Below, one piece after another: positions 33,111 through 43,910 of a stretch of 64,000 bases of DNA (its first letter is position 1; every line of letters starts with the position of its first letter). The DNA is from Turnera subulata (Eukaryota > Streptophyta > Magnoliopsida > Malpighiales > Passifloraceae). The DNA lies in NCBI GenBank assembly GCA_028386065.3, contig JAKUCV010001309.1, forward strand, positions 1 to 64,000, in the 5' to 3' direction. The notes beneath the pieces are model-generated. The model had not been told where the DNA came from, did no database searches, and was given only the letters and a program-made list of their open reading frames with translations. The position numbers were made by a program, and so were the translations under genes.

Positions 33111-34448
33111 AGTTGGGATCATGTCACTAGACTGAAATGCCAAGGTGGCCTTGGGATTCGACGTGCTAGTGAGAATAACATAGCCCTCTTGGGTAAGGTT
33201 GGGTGGGAGCTGCTCTGTGGTGCTGATTTTCCATGGGCGTGCTTGTTGCGAGCCAAATGTCTTGGGGCAAAGCATATTCTTGCGCATGCTCCCATTGCTC
33301 TTGCTTCCCCTTTCTGGAAGGGTGTCATCCGGAGTTTGCAGTGTTTGGATGGAGATTTATGATGGTGTGTGGGATATGGGGATACTATGTCCTTGTGGAA
33401 GGACAGATGGGTGGGCGATTGTTCGCTGTTGGAGGTGTCAACCGCCTCCATTCCCGAGCCCTTATTGGATATGAGGGTCTCAAACATTATCTTCAACAGA
33501 GACTAGGACAGTACGTTGATCAAAGAGTTCCTTCCACCTACAATTCTGGCCCAAGTGCTAGCAATCCCTTTTGTCTACTTTGGGAAATATGCAGGACTCA
33601 CAGTATTGGGGAAGTGCCTCCAATGGCTTATGCCTGGCTTACACGAAATGAGGGTGCTGACTCTAGTATGGTGTGGAAGTGTGTGGCGCCTGCATCTACC
33701 GCACAAGATTGTTTTCTTCGTGTGGCTTGTAAGAGGGAAACAGTTGTTTACGAATGCTAGGCGTCACCACATGGGATTTCATTGTCTTGTGCTGGACAAT
33801 TTGGTGTGCCCAGAATCAGTTGATCTTTAATGGTGTAAGTACTACTCCTTCAGCCTTGGTGGGGACGGCCTCTAGGTTGTCCTTGAAGTATCGGAAGGCA
33901 TTTGCATTAGCATCTTCCTCCCACCCAACTCGGCTAGCTTGTTGGGTTTCCTCGTTCCCCCCTCTTCTCTTTATGTCAAGATTTTGTTGTTGGAAGTACT
34001 GGGGGCAACTCGGGTCTTGCTGGTGCGGGGGTCTGTTATGCAATCAATTGGGTGGGTGGCTGTGTGGATTTTCTGCACATGTTGGGTTTACAGTGATTGC
34101 GATGGCGGAGTTGTTTGCCATTCTCCAGGCCCTTCTAATGGCCTGGGAGCATGGATATCGTAGCGTGATACTAGAGAGTGACTCCACAACAACTTTGAAC
34201 CTAGTGGAGATGGGGTGAGTGACTATCATCCTTTGGCGGTATTGGTTTTGGATATCAGGGAGATTGTTAATAGGACTTGGCATTGCTCACTGCATTATAT
34301 CTTTCGAGAGGCCAACTCATGTGCTGATTTCATAGCAAAGTTAGGAGCATCCCAGGAGACCCGAATGCATTACTGGCAGGCTCCTCCTCCGGCTATGGCT
34401 GAACTCTTGAGATCCGATGCAGCTAGCGTCGCTACCTTGCGTACATAG
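33111..34448 (+). pseudogene. LINE ORF2 zinc-binding domain and RNase H
   Basis: LSWDHVTRLKCQGGLGIRR joins the RT to a zf-RVT region (about 33500-33780), which is frameshifted. The plant-type RNase H is at 33990-34448: MAELFAILQALLMAWEHG, VILESDSTT, and REANSCADFIAKLGA. The last stop is near 34448, followed by a short 3' UTR up to the TSD at 34499. No long poly-A remains. Confidence 0.8.
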
Positions 34449-34572
34449 TGCTATTGTATTTATTTTATTTTCTTTTTGATGTACCAAAGAAAAGTAACGC
34501 GAGGGCCACTCTTAGTCATATTTTAATTTTGGCACGGGCTTTCCAGTTACCACTTTTATACCAACTAGACTC

Positions 34573-35280
34573 GGGATAATGGCCACAGAAGTCCTAAAAT
34601 TTTAGGTCAGATTTGGTTTGAGTCCTAAAATTCATTATTTGGCTAAACAAGTCCTAAATCTTTAATTTGAAGTTCATTTGAGTCCTAAATCTTTAATTTA
34701 AAGTCTATTTGAGTCGTCAATCATAAGTTTCCAATAAACTTAACCCTCCAGTAAAAAAAATTATATGAAAGTCATAAATACCATCCCATTTTACTATAAA
34801 AACAAGAGGAAATTCTATAGTATTTGGTCAAATATATTTTGGGTACTGAAACCCATAAGAAAACTATAACTAATTTTATATTATATCATTTTAGCATGAT
34901 GATCACTAAGTAAGTTTAATTTATAAAAAATAATTATAAATTTTATAAATTGTAAGTTTCAAATTTTATTGTATTTATTCAATATAACCATAACTCTGTT
35001 ATGGTTTAAAATAGAAAAATGTTAGGTGCAAAAAAAATATTTGTAAAATTTAGCAAATGCAGTGCAGTGAAAATAATTTATATTTATATGGGTCTATAGG
35101 CATTATGGTCATTATGATGACATGCCAACAATTTTTTCCAGCTCTAATTATTGAAAAAATAACTTAAGACTTAAATAGACTTCATAATTAAAGATTTAGG
35201 ACTTGTTTGGTCAAGTAATAAATTTTAAGACTCAAACAAGATCTTGCCTAAAGTTTTAAAACTTCTGCAGCCATTATCCC
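34573..35280. mobile_element. Mutator-like MITE with 9-bp TSD
   Basis: A 708-bp AT-rich element begins GGGATAATGGC and ends in the reverse complement. Its terminal inverted repeats extend about 110 bp with scattered mismatches. ACTAGACTC precedes (34564-34572) and follows (35281-35289), a perfect 9-bp duplication as made by MULE transposases. No transposase ORF is present. Confidence 0.85.
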
Positions 35281-35326
35281 ACTAGACTCAATGTCATCAA
35301 TGAGTCAGTTTAAAAAAGTGTTCCTT

Positions 35327-35509
35327 AATGGAGGGAATCTTTGCAGTATGCTATTCAAAATGTAAATTAACATTGTTCTTGTGGGTCTTTAGACGCACAT
35401 TTACTGGGTTTTGTTTACTTTGTGGTTGGTTGCCCGTGTTTCTTCTAATGTATATGGCCCTTTGCAAATGCTGGCATCAATAAAAGTTATTCGTTAGCAT
35501 TAAAAAAAG
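35327..35509 (+). mobile_element. 5'-truncated LINE tail
   Basis: About 180 bp ends CATCAATAAAAG, TCGTTAGCAT and an A-run, like the tail at 12990-13023. AAGTGTT lies on both sides (35316 and 35510), a possible TSD. Confidence 0.5.
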
Positions 35510-35866
35510 AAGTGTTGTTTGATCACTTATTATTGTCCAGTAATGTACATAGAATAAATTACATATACACTATCAGATCAGGCAGAAAAAAGATTAACAT
35601 TGATATATATTATGGTCGGCAAATAGACAATATGAACTTCATATGATGTTACTAAAAATCTAAAATTGTCTAAACAGTACAGTATTATGTAAGGCCTTGC
35701 ACGCTTATTTTATAGTTGATTTTACGTTTGAGTCTTCATGTATATATAAAATTTTCATTGAAAATCTTACTTATCACTTATCATAATTAGATAATTAGAC
35801 CCAGCTTAATCGAGGAAAACTCCACATAACAATGAGAAACTAAAACAAAAAGTTTCAAATTAACCA

Positions 35867-35980
35867 GGCACAAAAAATTGGAAAAAGAACTCCAAACGGG
35901 TTCCATGTGACAAAATAATGCATGGCACAAAAAATTGGAAAAAAAACTCCAAACGGGTTCCATGTGACAAAATAATGCAT
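35867..35980. repeat. 57-bp tandem duplication
   Basis: Two head-to-tail copies (35867-35923, 35924-35980) differ by one base (AAAAAGAACTCC versus AAAAAAAACTCC). Near identity points to a recent duplication. Confidence 0.85.
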
Positions 35981-36786
35981 TCCATTTTCTCTCCTTTCGT
36001 CAATACAAGACGAACAGATGATGCAATTGCTGCCAAATTAATTAAGAATCTTAGGCGCTTTGATCAAGAAATACATACTACTAGTGTAGAACAAAATTTG
36101 GAAATTAAAAATATAATCTAGCATCCTGATTGTGATATAGATTATGATATGGATACTTCATGTTATAAATAAGATTACAACAAAGCAAGTGGTATAATTT
36201 TCTATTACTTTTGCAATGATGGTGACCCCACCTCTTCATCATGGAACTTTCTAATAGTTTTTCTTATCAAAAAAAAAAATATTAGTTTTAATAATACAAC
36301 ACAGAAGGGCGGATTTAGGGAGTATTAACAGGTGTCATGGCTCAGATATGTACAATTTTAGTGGAAATCCTGGTATAATTTTTTATTAGTTTTGCACTGA
36401 TGGGAACCCCACCTCTTCATCGTGGAACTTTCTAATAAAATTAGTCTTACTGATACACCATAATTTATTAAACTTATTGCAGTATTCTTCCAAACTACTA
36501 GAATGAACCAGCATCGGGAACCTTCGTAATCATGCATGTGTTATATTTATCATCCAATTTTCGCTGTAAGAGTTTGAATGGAGGAAAAGAGAACATTTTT
36601 TTAAAAAAAAATGAAAATAAGCTACTGCCCAGTATTTGCGCTAAAACTCTTTGCTTTCTCGTTGTGAGATTGTAACTTTTGTACTTTTATCAAAAAAAAA
36701 TTGTAGCCTTTGTAGTACTAATAAAAAGTTTTTAAGATTTTTAATATTTGGTGTGAAAGAGCAACAAACACATTGGTCAAACCTAC
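35981..36786. other. AT-rich spacer with a 67-bp direct repeat
   Basis: No gene is seen. Two similar blocks, 36191-36257 and 36372-36436, share GGTATAATTTT, CCCCACCTCTTCATC and TGGAACTTTCTAATA. The interval between them includes a short A-run. Confidence 0.6.
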
Positions 36787-37018
36787 TTGGAGAAATTATT
36801 TAATTGTTGTACTAATGCATAGCAGAGAGGCGGGATCCACTGTGTACAGTAGTCACCGTCATCATAGGCAGTGACCACACTGATCTTTAAAAGATGGAAA
36901 TTACATATAGTAAATTTACTCTAATCATGGAGACATTACTTAATCGTTGTACCAAGCAGAGGCAGATCAACGGTGTAGTCACCGTATAGGCTAGACAGGT
37001 GACTACACTGAATCTCAA
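36787..37018. repeat. Duplicated block with hairpin upstream of ACX3
   Basis: Two copies (about 36787-36890 and 36925-37018) share GAGA-ATTA-TTAAT-GTTGTAC and GTAGTCACCGT. In the second copy GTGTAGTCACC (36973-36983) pairs perfectly with GGTGACTACAC (36998-37008), a hairpin with an 11-bp stem and 14-base loop. In the first copy the pairing is imperfect. The block lies about 340 bp upstream of the ACX3 TATA box. Confidence 0.6.
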
Positions 37019-37345
37019 CAATAATTAACATTATAAAAAGTTGTTTGCATAATTCCTTAATGCTGATTTTCAATACTTATCAATATAATTTTTATATTTA
37101 CTCATGTCATTTAGACTAAAACGATTACTTATGTAAACTATCCATATATTGGTGCCAATCTGAGCCTAATCCTACTTAATTATTATATTGTTTTCACGTG
37201 AATCATCTGGGGAAATGAGGGAGCACATGGGCGAGCAGAGGCCCATGGAGGAGTATTAAAAGAAGGAGTGCTAAAAGGAATGAGTATTCTCCAATCCAAA
37301 AAAAAAAAAAAAGAAAAAGAAGTTTTGACACTGCACGGGTGAGCA

Positions 37346-37353
37346 TATAAAAG
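37346..37353 (+). promoter_or_regulatory. TATA box of ACX3
   Basis: TATAAAAG sits 98 bp before the ATG at 37444, after a poly-A/GA tract. Transcription should start about 30 bp downstream, giving a short leader of some 65 bases. Confidence 0.7.
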
Positions 37354-37443
37354 GGTGAACGTTTGCCTGCAAAAACCAAGCAAACACACACAAAAACTAG
37401 AAGAACAACCTCTTCTGCTCCAAGCTAAGCCAACTCCTTAACA

Positions 37444-40400
37444 ATGGCACCCCAATTTCGCCACCATGACTCCCAAACCGGCGCCGCAACGGCGACCCGG
37501 CGAGCCCAAATCCTCACCAACCACCTAGTACTCCACAACCAACCTCCTCCATCCTCACAACAAAATCAAACCACCCTCACTTCCAATGTCTGTCTCAGCT
37601 ACTCCCCACCGGAGCTCTCCGAAACCATCTCTTTCGACACGAAGGAGATGCGGAGGTTATTGGATGGCCACCACATTGCAGAAAGGGATTGGCTGTTCGG
37701 TTTGATAGAGAGAAATGAGCTGTTCAATCCGGTGAGGAAAGGCGGGAAGGTGTATGTGATGCCTGACGTTAACCAGCCATTCCAGCAGCAGAGGGAGATG
37801 AACATGAGGCGCATCAAATATTTGCTTCACAAAGGGGTTCATCAAGGTTTCTACACAGAGGCTGCAGAGTCAGGGGCGGAGGCTTACATGAGGAACTTAG
37901 CATTGCAGGAGGTGTTGAGGACATATGATCTTACACTAGGGATTCAAATGGCTGTTCCCTTATTTTTGTGGTACTATAGTCTAGTCTATGTGTGCTCTTG
38001 CTCTACTTTCTGTACTAATTTGTTTCTCTTTTGAATTGGACTGTTAATGGTGCGTTAATTGATGGAATATTATTTCAGGGGGAGTTACATCAAATTCCTA
38101 GGGACAAAACATCATCAAGAGAAGTGGTTAAAAGCCATTGAAAATTATGAAGTCATTGGTTGCATTGCCATGTCTGAGTTGGGGCATGGAAGTAATGTAT
38201 GTTGTCAAGCCACATCTGTATTTTTGGCTTAAATATTATCTTTGCTGGCATTTTCTTCTTAATTGGAATAATATTATTTGCATTTCCAGCTACAAGCAAC
38301 TGAGACAGTGGCCACTTATGATTCAAGCACGGAGGAGTTTGTGGTCAACACTCCTTGTGAGTCCGCCCAGAAGCATATGATAGGCTTGGCCGCTAATGTA
38401 AGGAATTTTTTTTTTTTCCACAATCCTTCTCATAAACTGACGATGAAATATTGACATGTTATAACATTACAAAGTAAACAGCAAAAAAAAAAAATACTTT
38501 GTACTAAAAACCAAAAATCAAGTCAAGTTAGCTAGGGTTGACTTAGTTTGTTGGGATTCGAACCCCAACGGTATCCCTCTTTGTTGAGCTTTGGCCCCAC
38601 TTAGTTAATTGGGGTTCGATCAGTACTCTTTTGGACTCCAAACGGTCCCTCTTGGTTGAGGTTTGGCCTGACGTAGTTGGTTAAGGTTCGATCAGTACTT
38701 TTTCGAACCACAACGGTCCTTCTTGGATGATGAGGTTTGGGGCGGCCTGGACTGGTTGGCCTCTCCAATTAATCCCATATATCTATATATATATATTACA
38801 TAGAGAGAGTTTGACATAATAGTGCCTTTTCTTGCTATTATTTTGTAGTTTGCCACACACGCGCTGGTGTTTGCACAACTTCACACTAATGGAAGGAATC
38901 AGGGGCTCCATGGATTTGTAGTCCAGATTAGAGATGCTAATGGCAAGATATGCCCTAACATTCGCATAGCAGATTGCGGTCCTAAAAATGGCTTGAATGG
39001 GATTGACAATGGTCAAATCTGGTACTTAATAATTATCATTTCACACTTTCCCTTACAATTATGGTATGATAATTATATACAAACTGGTTTGCAGGTTTGA
39101 CAATGTGCGAATCCCCAGAGAAAACTTGTTAAATGGGGTTGCTGATGTTTTACCGGATGGACGATACGTGGCTAAGATTAAAGACCCAAGAGAGGTGATC
39201 TATTTTCAAGATTGGTTTCTAATTAATATATGTCTAATTAATTTCAGAGCAGATTAAATTCTGGTATTAGTACTAACTTTTATTTTTACTTCCATTTCAC
39301 AGAGACATGGGCAACAAATAGCGCCTTTGACAATTGGTCGTGTAATTGTTTCCACTAGCTCAATTTACAAAACAAAGGTGCGTTATATCATATCTAATTA
39401 GAAATTTTTGAGATGAGACCCGCGACCACCCATATCGAACCGGATTAGTCCGGGCAAAGCTCCAGATAGCCAATAAAAAACTAAAAAACTGAAAAACATG
39501 AAAATTTATACTCCTACAAGCCGAAGAAACAACCCTAATTATGCCTCTTGGATTAGGCAACTAGTGAACCTAATATTATTGATTCTCCTACTCCTTACAG
39601 GTCAGTTTAGCAATTGCAATACGGTATGCACTCTCAAGGAGAGCATTTTCTGTTACACCTAATGGACCAGAGGTTTTATTGCTTGATTATCCAAGCCATC
39701 AGAGACGACTCCTGCCTCTCCTTGCCAAGACGTAAGTACCCAAAAATAATTGCTTAGTTGTTCTTTCTCTTCTTGCAGAACATTTTCTCTATCTGACAAG
39801 TGATGTAAATTCTTGCAGATATGCTATGTCTTTTGCTGGAAATTGGTTGAAAGTGACATTTACTAAAAGGGAGCCCCAATCATACAAAGCCGTGGTCGCT
39901 TTCTCGGTTGCATTCAAGGCTATCTTCTCCTGGCATAGCATGAGAACACTACAGGTTCATATTTAACTAGGTTGTGAAGCTTGATGTATAATCTTTCTTA
40001 ATTAGGTTTCATTAAGCTTAATTGATACTCTTTGCTCAGGAATGCCGTGAAGCTTGTGGAGCACAGGGCATGATGGCTCATAATCGGCTTGGCCTGATGG
40101 TGGCAGAAAGTGATGGCCAGCTCACTTATGAGGGGGACAACAACCTTTTGATACTGCAGGTATGTGTTTGCCCATGCTTCGGCTAATAAATTCCTTGACA
40201 AGGACGAGCTTTCAGGAACGCTAATTGTATAAACCACCAGGCTCAGCGAGCATTTATAGTCCATTGTCATGCCATCTTTATTAGTTTATTCATGAACATT
40301 GATCATATAAGTTGTGACACTAATGTATGTGGCAATCTATCTGTTCAATAATACATATTACAAGCTCGGTTATTCTAAAACCAAATAATTCTTCTTTCTC

Positions 40401-41386
40401 AGGTCAGCAGGATGGTCCTTTCAGAATTCCTTGCAGCCAAGAAGCATAATAGAGCATTATTGGAGTTTGGATTAGAACACATGAATGAACCTAGCCCCGT
40501 TATTCCTCCTCAGCTTTCAAGTTCTATCCTAAGGAGCAGCCAATTCCAGGTAGTATATTAGTTAAAAATTTTGACCCATTACTGTCCTGTATTTGAAAAT
40601 ATATATACTAACCAGTTTGTTGTTGTCAGATTGCTGCATTGCGCTTGAGAGAGAGAGACCTTTTGCATCGATTTGCTTCCGAAGTGTCTAACCATCAATT
40701 TAGAGGAGAGACTAGAGATCATGCCATTAATTTGGTATATATAGATGCCATTCTACTACAATATTATCCTTTCATTGAGCCTCTGTAACAATAACTTACA
40801 TCAATTGAGGTTTAACTTCTTGACATCTGCACTACTCTAATTACAGGCTTATCATCTGTACAAAGAATTAAGCAAGGCATTTACAGAACGTATGGTACTA
40901 CAACTCACCATCGAAGCAGAGGAAGGCATCCCTGCTGGTCCCATAAAGGTATAGTAATACAACTCTTCATCCCGAATAATTAATCCGGAAGTATACTTTT
41001 CTTTTATACTAGACTACTAGTTGATGTTGATGGTAGGACTCCAACCCGAGACCTCACTCCTCTTAATGTGTGTGTGTTACTGATGATTAGATTAACGTGT
41101 GTGTTTATTGCAGGATGTGTTAGCTCTGGTCAGATCCTTGTATGCATTAATATGTATTGAGGAAGATGATACATTTATGCGATACGGGCACCTGTCAGCA
41201 GAAAATGCAGCTGCAGTGAGGGAAGAAGTTACAAAGCTTTGCAGCGAATTGCGACCCCATGCACTTGCCTTGGTTAGCTCTTTTGGAATCCCGGATTCAT
41301 TTTTAGCACCCATTGCATTTGATTGGGTTGAGGCTTACTCTAGGCCTTCAGTTAGTGAAGGACACGAGCTTCCTTTTTTCTGCTAA
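37444..41386 (+). CDS. ACX3: Peroxisomal acyl-CoA oxidase, ACX3-like, 13 exons
   Basis: Catalyses the first step of peroxisomal beta-oxidation: FAD-dependent conversion of acyl-CoA to trans-2-enoyl-CoA with release of H2O2. ACX3 prefers medium chains. Exons: 37444-37970, 38079-38196, 38290-38397, 38849-39021, 39095-39194, 39303-39377, 39601-39731, 39819-39954, 40040-40159, 40403-40549, 40630-40734, 40847-40948, 41114-41386. All introns are GT-AG and the joined frame is open: 704 codons, near the usual 675 of ACX3. A PTS2-like signal (R20-A-x5-HL) is near the N terminus; the C terminus has no PTS1. Motifs: FDTKEMRRLLDGHH, AMSELGHGSN (FAD/substrate region), CPNIRIADCG, DYPSHQRRLLPLLAKTYAM, ECREACGAQG and TYEGDN, with the Glu expected to act as base. 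It appears to be the only intact host gene here. Confidence 0.93.
38545..38760. repeat. Degenerate tandem repeat in ACX3 intron 3
   Basis: Three related units (GGATTCGAACCCC at about 38553; GGTTCGATCAGTACT at 38613 and 38685) each continue with an AACGGT-CCT-CTT block and a GAG-TTTGG block. The spacing is 60-72 bp. The GGTTCGA phrases look like a tRNA box B, so a SINE origin is possible but unproven. Confidence 0.6.
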
Positions 41387-41437
41387 TGTGCTGCAATAAG
41401 TCCGAGTTGTATTTCTGTTCCATCTACTGTTTCACTA

Positions 41438-41443
41438 AATAAA
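41438..41443 (+). terminator. ACX3 polyadenylation signal
   Basis: AATAAA occurs 52 bp after the TAA stop (41384-41386), followed by a T-rich stretch. It is a plausible near-upstream element for 3' end formation. Confidence 0.5.
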
Positions 41444-41456
41444 AATGTTATCAATG

Positions 41457-42182
41457 TGAGATTGGTCCAAGCGATAAACAACCCCCAAAGACAAAGAAAA
41501 CGCAAACTTAATCAATCAGAATCAAATACCCTTGCATACCTTCACATATGGAAAGGAGCTCCTGTAGGTGGTTCCAGTCTACCAAAGTCTCCTCCGTAAG
41601 TCTCTCCACAACAGTGCCTCTCTGTTGCAGCGAAACCGTTGTTAATCAACAAACATGCTTATTCTTGCACCAAAAAGTTTAATTATTCTTCTTGAGGTAA
41701 ATAGACTAGTAAAAAAGAAAAAAAAAAAGCATTAACCTCTGGATCATCCATGAGCCGAAGAAAGTGATTGACTTCTTAGCCAATGTTGAGAAGTATCCTG
41801 CACTTAGCCAAGTAAAGGCAGGATAAAAATGTTTATGGTGACCAAAACAGGAATAGAAAGAATATCTTATTGCAAAACAAAAAAGGGCTGAACGCCTTAC
41901 CCAATTCGATAATGCTTGAACTTGGGCCATAAGCGCAAATTTAGCCCAAATCCATGGACTTCATTGACCCGTAGGACCCAGTGTTTTGGGAAGCCTTTTG
42001 CTTCAACATCTTGGGATTTTCCAGATGGGCCCGGGTGGAATGAAAGAAGGCTAGAAAATGGAATAATGGACCCCGGAAACTCCACTGAAGGAGACATGGG
42101 CTTGAAGAAAGTATCTGGGCCGGATTGACCCACCTCTTCCCCCAGAACCCCGCAAAAGAAAAAGTATCTGGCCCGACCCTAT
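41457..42182. other. Region downstream of ACX3, unassigned
   Basis: No ORF with a recognisable domain was found on either strand. A poly-A tract lies at 41720. From 41890 on, GGGCC- and GGCCC-rich phrases resemble dispersed repeat sequence rather than a gene. Confidence 0.45.
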
Positions 42183-42302
42183 CATGCACTGGCCTTGGTT
42201 AGCTCTTGGGGAATCCCAAATTCATTCCTAGGACCCATAGAATTTGATTATCTTGAGGCAAACTCTTGGTCTTCACTTAGTGGAAGGTCACTAGTTCCCT
42301 GA
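42183..42302 (+). pseudogene. Broken copy of the ACX3 last exon
   Basis: Forty codons parallel the end of ACX3: HALALVSSWGIPNSFLGPIE here versus HALALVSSFGIPDSFLAPIA in the intact gene. They end in an early TGA with a changed C terminus. Upstream exons are missing. This is a partial tandem duplication of the 3' end of the gene about 0.9 kb away. Confidence 0.85.
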
Positions 42303-42384
42303 TCTGCTGCCTTCCTTCTATTGACTCTGCTCTTTTGCACTTTTGATGTATTGTCCGGTATCGCTTTTGATGTATTCTGTGGTA

Positions 42385-42520
42385 TTGTTCCACAAAATGT
42401 ATCAAACGTTTGTCCTTGCATTGGGGCTTGTTTCCTACAACCCTTTTGTGGAGTAGACTTGACATATTGAAAGAAATTATGGGCCCATTTTGTTAAGGAA
42501 AAGCTTACAAGCTCTAGGGA
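42385..42520 (+). repeat. Partner of the segment at 1385-1530
   Basis: Shares several collinear blocks with 1385-1530 (see that entry). Being just after the ACX3 exon copy, it probably represents the old 3' flank of a second ACX3 gene. Confidence 0.55.
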
Positions 42521-42559
42521 TATGAGAACAACAAAAAAAAAGGCAGTCTGTTTCGACCT

Positions 42560-43395
42560 CCACCCGATTGTACCTAAAAATTTGGGCCAAAGACACGCCA
42601 TCCAACAAGGCAATAGCCTCAGTTGCTTACGCCTCCCATAAACCCGGGTAGACTCTGCCTAAAGCCGCCACACACCTGCCATTACTGTCTCTCAGGACAC
42701 CCACACCACCCTTCATGGTCTCCTGAACAAAGGCCCCGTCGATAATGAGCTTCAGTCGGCCCCTCGCGGGAGGTTTCCAATGCGCAGTACACTAGGCATT
42801 AGACTAGGAACACCCCGGCAATTGTGTTCGACAAAAGTGTTGAATCTCGCTACCGTTTCCGCCACTTCCTCCTCAGCTGGTCTTACCCGCTATCCATGCA
42901 CCTCAGCATTTCTTGCATTCCACACTGACCATATCACAGTCAAGAACAGCCCTACCTCTTCCCTGGGCAGGTCCAAAATCAGCGCCTGCACTAGGCCCTT
43001 ACCCCCTCTGCCACGCCAACGGTCTAACCATTCCTCCCACTTAGTATTATCCCAGAATTCCCTTGCCCCTTTCACACCAAAACAACGCATGAGACACATC
43101 CTCCTTAGCGCCTCCGCACCTCACACAGACCTCCTCATCCACTACCCTGCGCTTCCTCAGATTAAGTTTACAGGGCAATATGTCATAGACAGTTCTCCAA
43201 GCAAAGATCTTGATCTTGTTAGGAATTACTGCCCCCCCATATCCTCTTCCACACCTCATTCCAGCCCGATATGTTAGAGGAAGAGGGTTGGCCCCTCTCC
43301 ACTTGCTCCCGATAGCATCTCTCAACACGGTAGCCGCTTCTTACGGTGAACATCCCCTTCTTGTTGTGGTACCAGAACCACTCATCCCCAACACC
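42560..43395 (-). pseudogene. LINE ORF2 3' fragment (zinc-binding and RNase H)
   Basis: On the minus strand, right to left: DEWFWYHNKKGMFTVRSGYR (zf-RVT start), NKIKIFAWRTVYDILPCKLN, CVRCGGAKEDVSHALFWC (zinc ligands), the VIWSVWNARNAEVHG linker, then an RNase H start (KLIIDGAFVQETMKGG) and a later EVETD-type block near 42560. Frames switch several times. Its 5' side is cut off where the CACTA-like end begins. This is a 5'-truncated or split LINE. Confidence 0.8.
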
Positions 43396-43560
43396 CACTA
43401 CAAAAAAAGACATGCGTTTTGTGGGGGTTTTTTAGTGCAGATTGTGGGGGTTTCAACCCCTGCTATTTGCCGTCGTAGGGGTTGCTCAAACCCGCACAGT
43501 TACATCCGTCGCTAATTGTTTGCGGGAGTTTTTGGCCAACCCCGTGACAACACCCCCCCA
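43396..43560 (+). mobile_element. CACTA-like transposon terminus
   Basis: CACTACAAAAAAAG is the classic CACTA end. It is followed by subterminal GTGGGGGTTT, AACCCCTGC, GTAGGGGTTG and CAACCCC repeats in both directions. The opposite end (TTTTTTGTAGTG) was not seen nearby. The element may be a fragment, or be split by the nest starting at 43911. Confidence 0.5.
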
Positions 43561-43910
43561 CCCCCCACCTCCGCAACGTTTTATTATATTTAAAAAAAAT
43601 AAGAAAACCTGTAATTTTTTATAGAGCAATTAGAACTATAAGTGATGATTTAAAATAATACCAATAACACAAAAAAGTAATTAAAACAGAAATTTTAGTA
43701 AATATACAAAGGATCATATGTGTTAAATACATAATCCAAGTCCACTCTTGACAAAAATTAAAAAAATTCAAGTCCACTATATCATTTTGACGGCAATTGC
43801 GTCATGGTGTTGGACATGATGTGGATCTCAGGAAGATTTTTGGGCTACCCACAAGAAAGAAATCTTCACTTAATTTGGTTCCAACAGCCAGGAAAGAATA
43901 TGTGTACAAT
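43561..43910. other. AT-rich, possible interior of the CACTA-like element
   Basis: No ORF is supported. It leads up to ACAAT (43906-43910), the left target site of the nested solo LTR. Confidence 0.45.

Larger units (their letters stand above)
13811..34498 (+). mobile_element. L1-like LINE interrupted by two LTR insertions
   Basis: The 11-bp GCGAGGGCCAC stands at 13800-13810 and again at 34499-34509, so the 20.7-kb span is one LINE with its TSD. Coding pieces appear in the right order on one strand: ORF1 (13820-15190), endonuclease (15444-15737 and 17556-17967), RT (31313-33110), zinc-binding domain and RNase H (33111-34448). Removing the solo LTR (15738-17555) and the Tat-like element (17968-31312) leaves about 5.5 kb, the usual size of a plant L1. 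Many stops show that it is old and dead. Confidence 0.85.
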
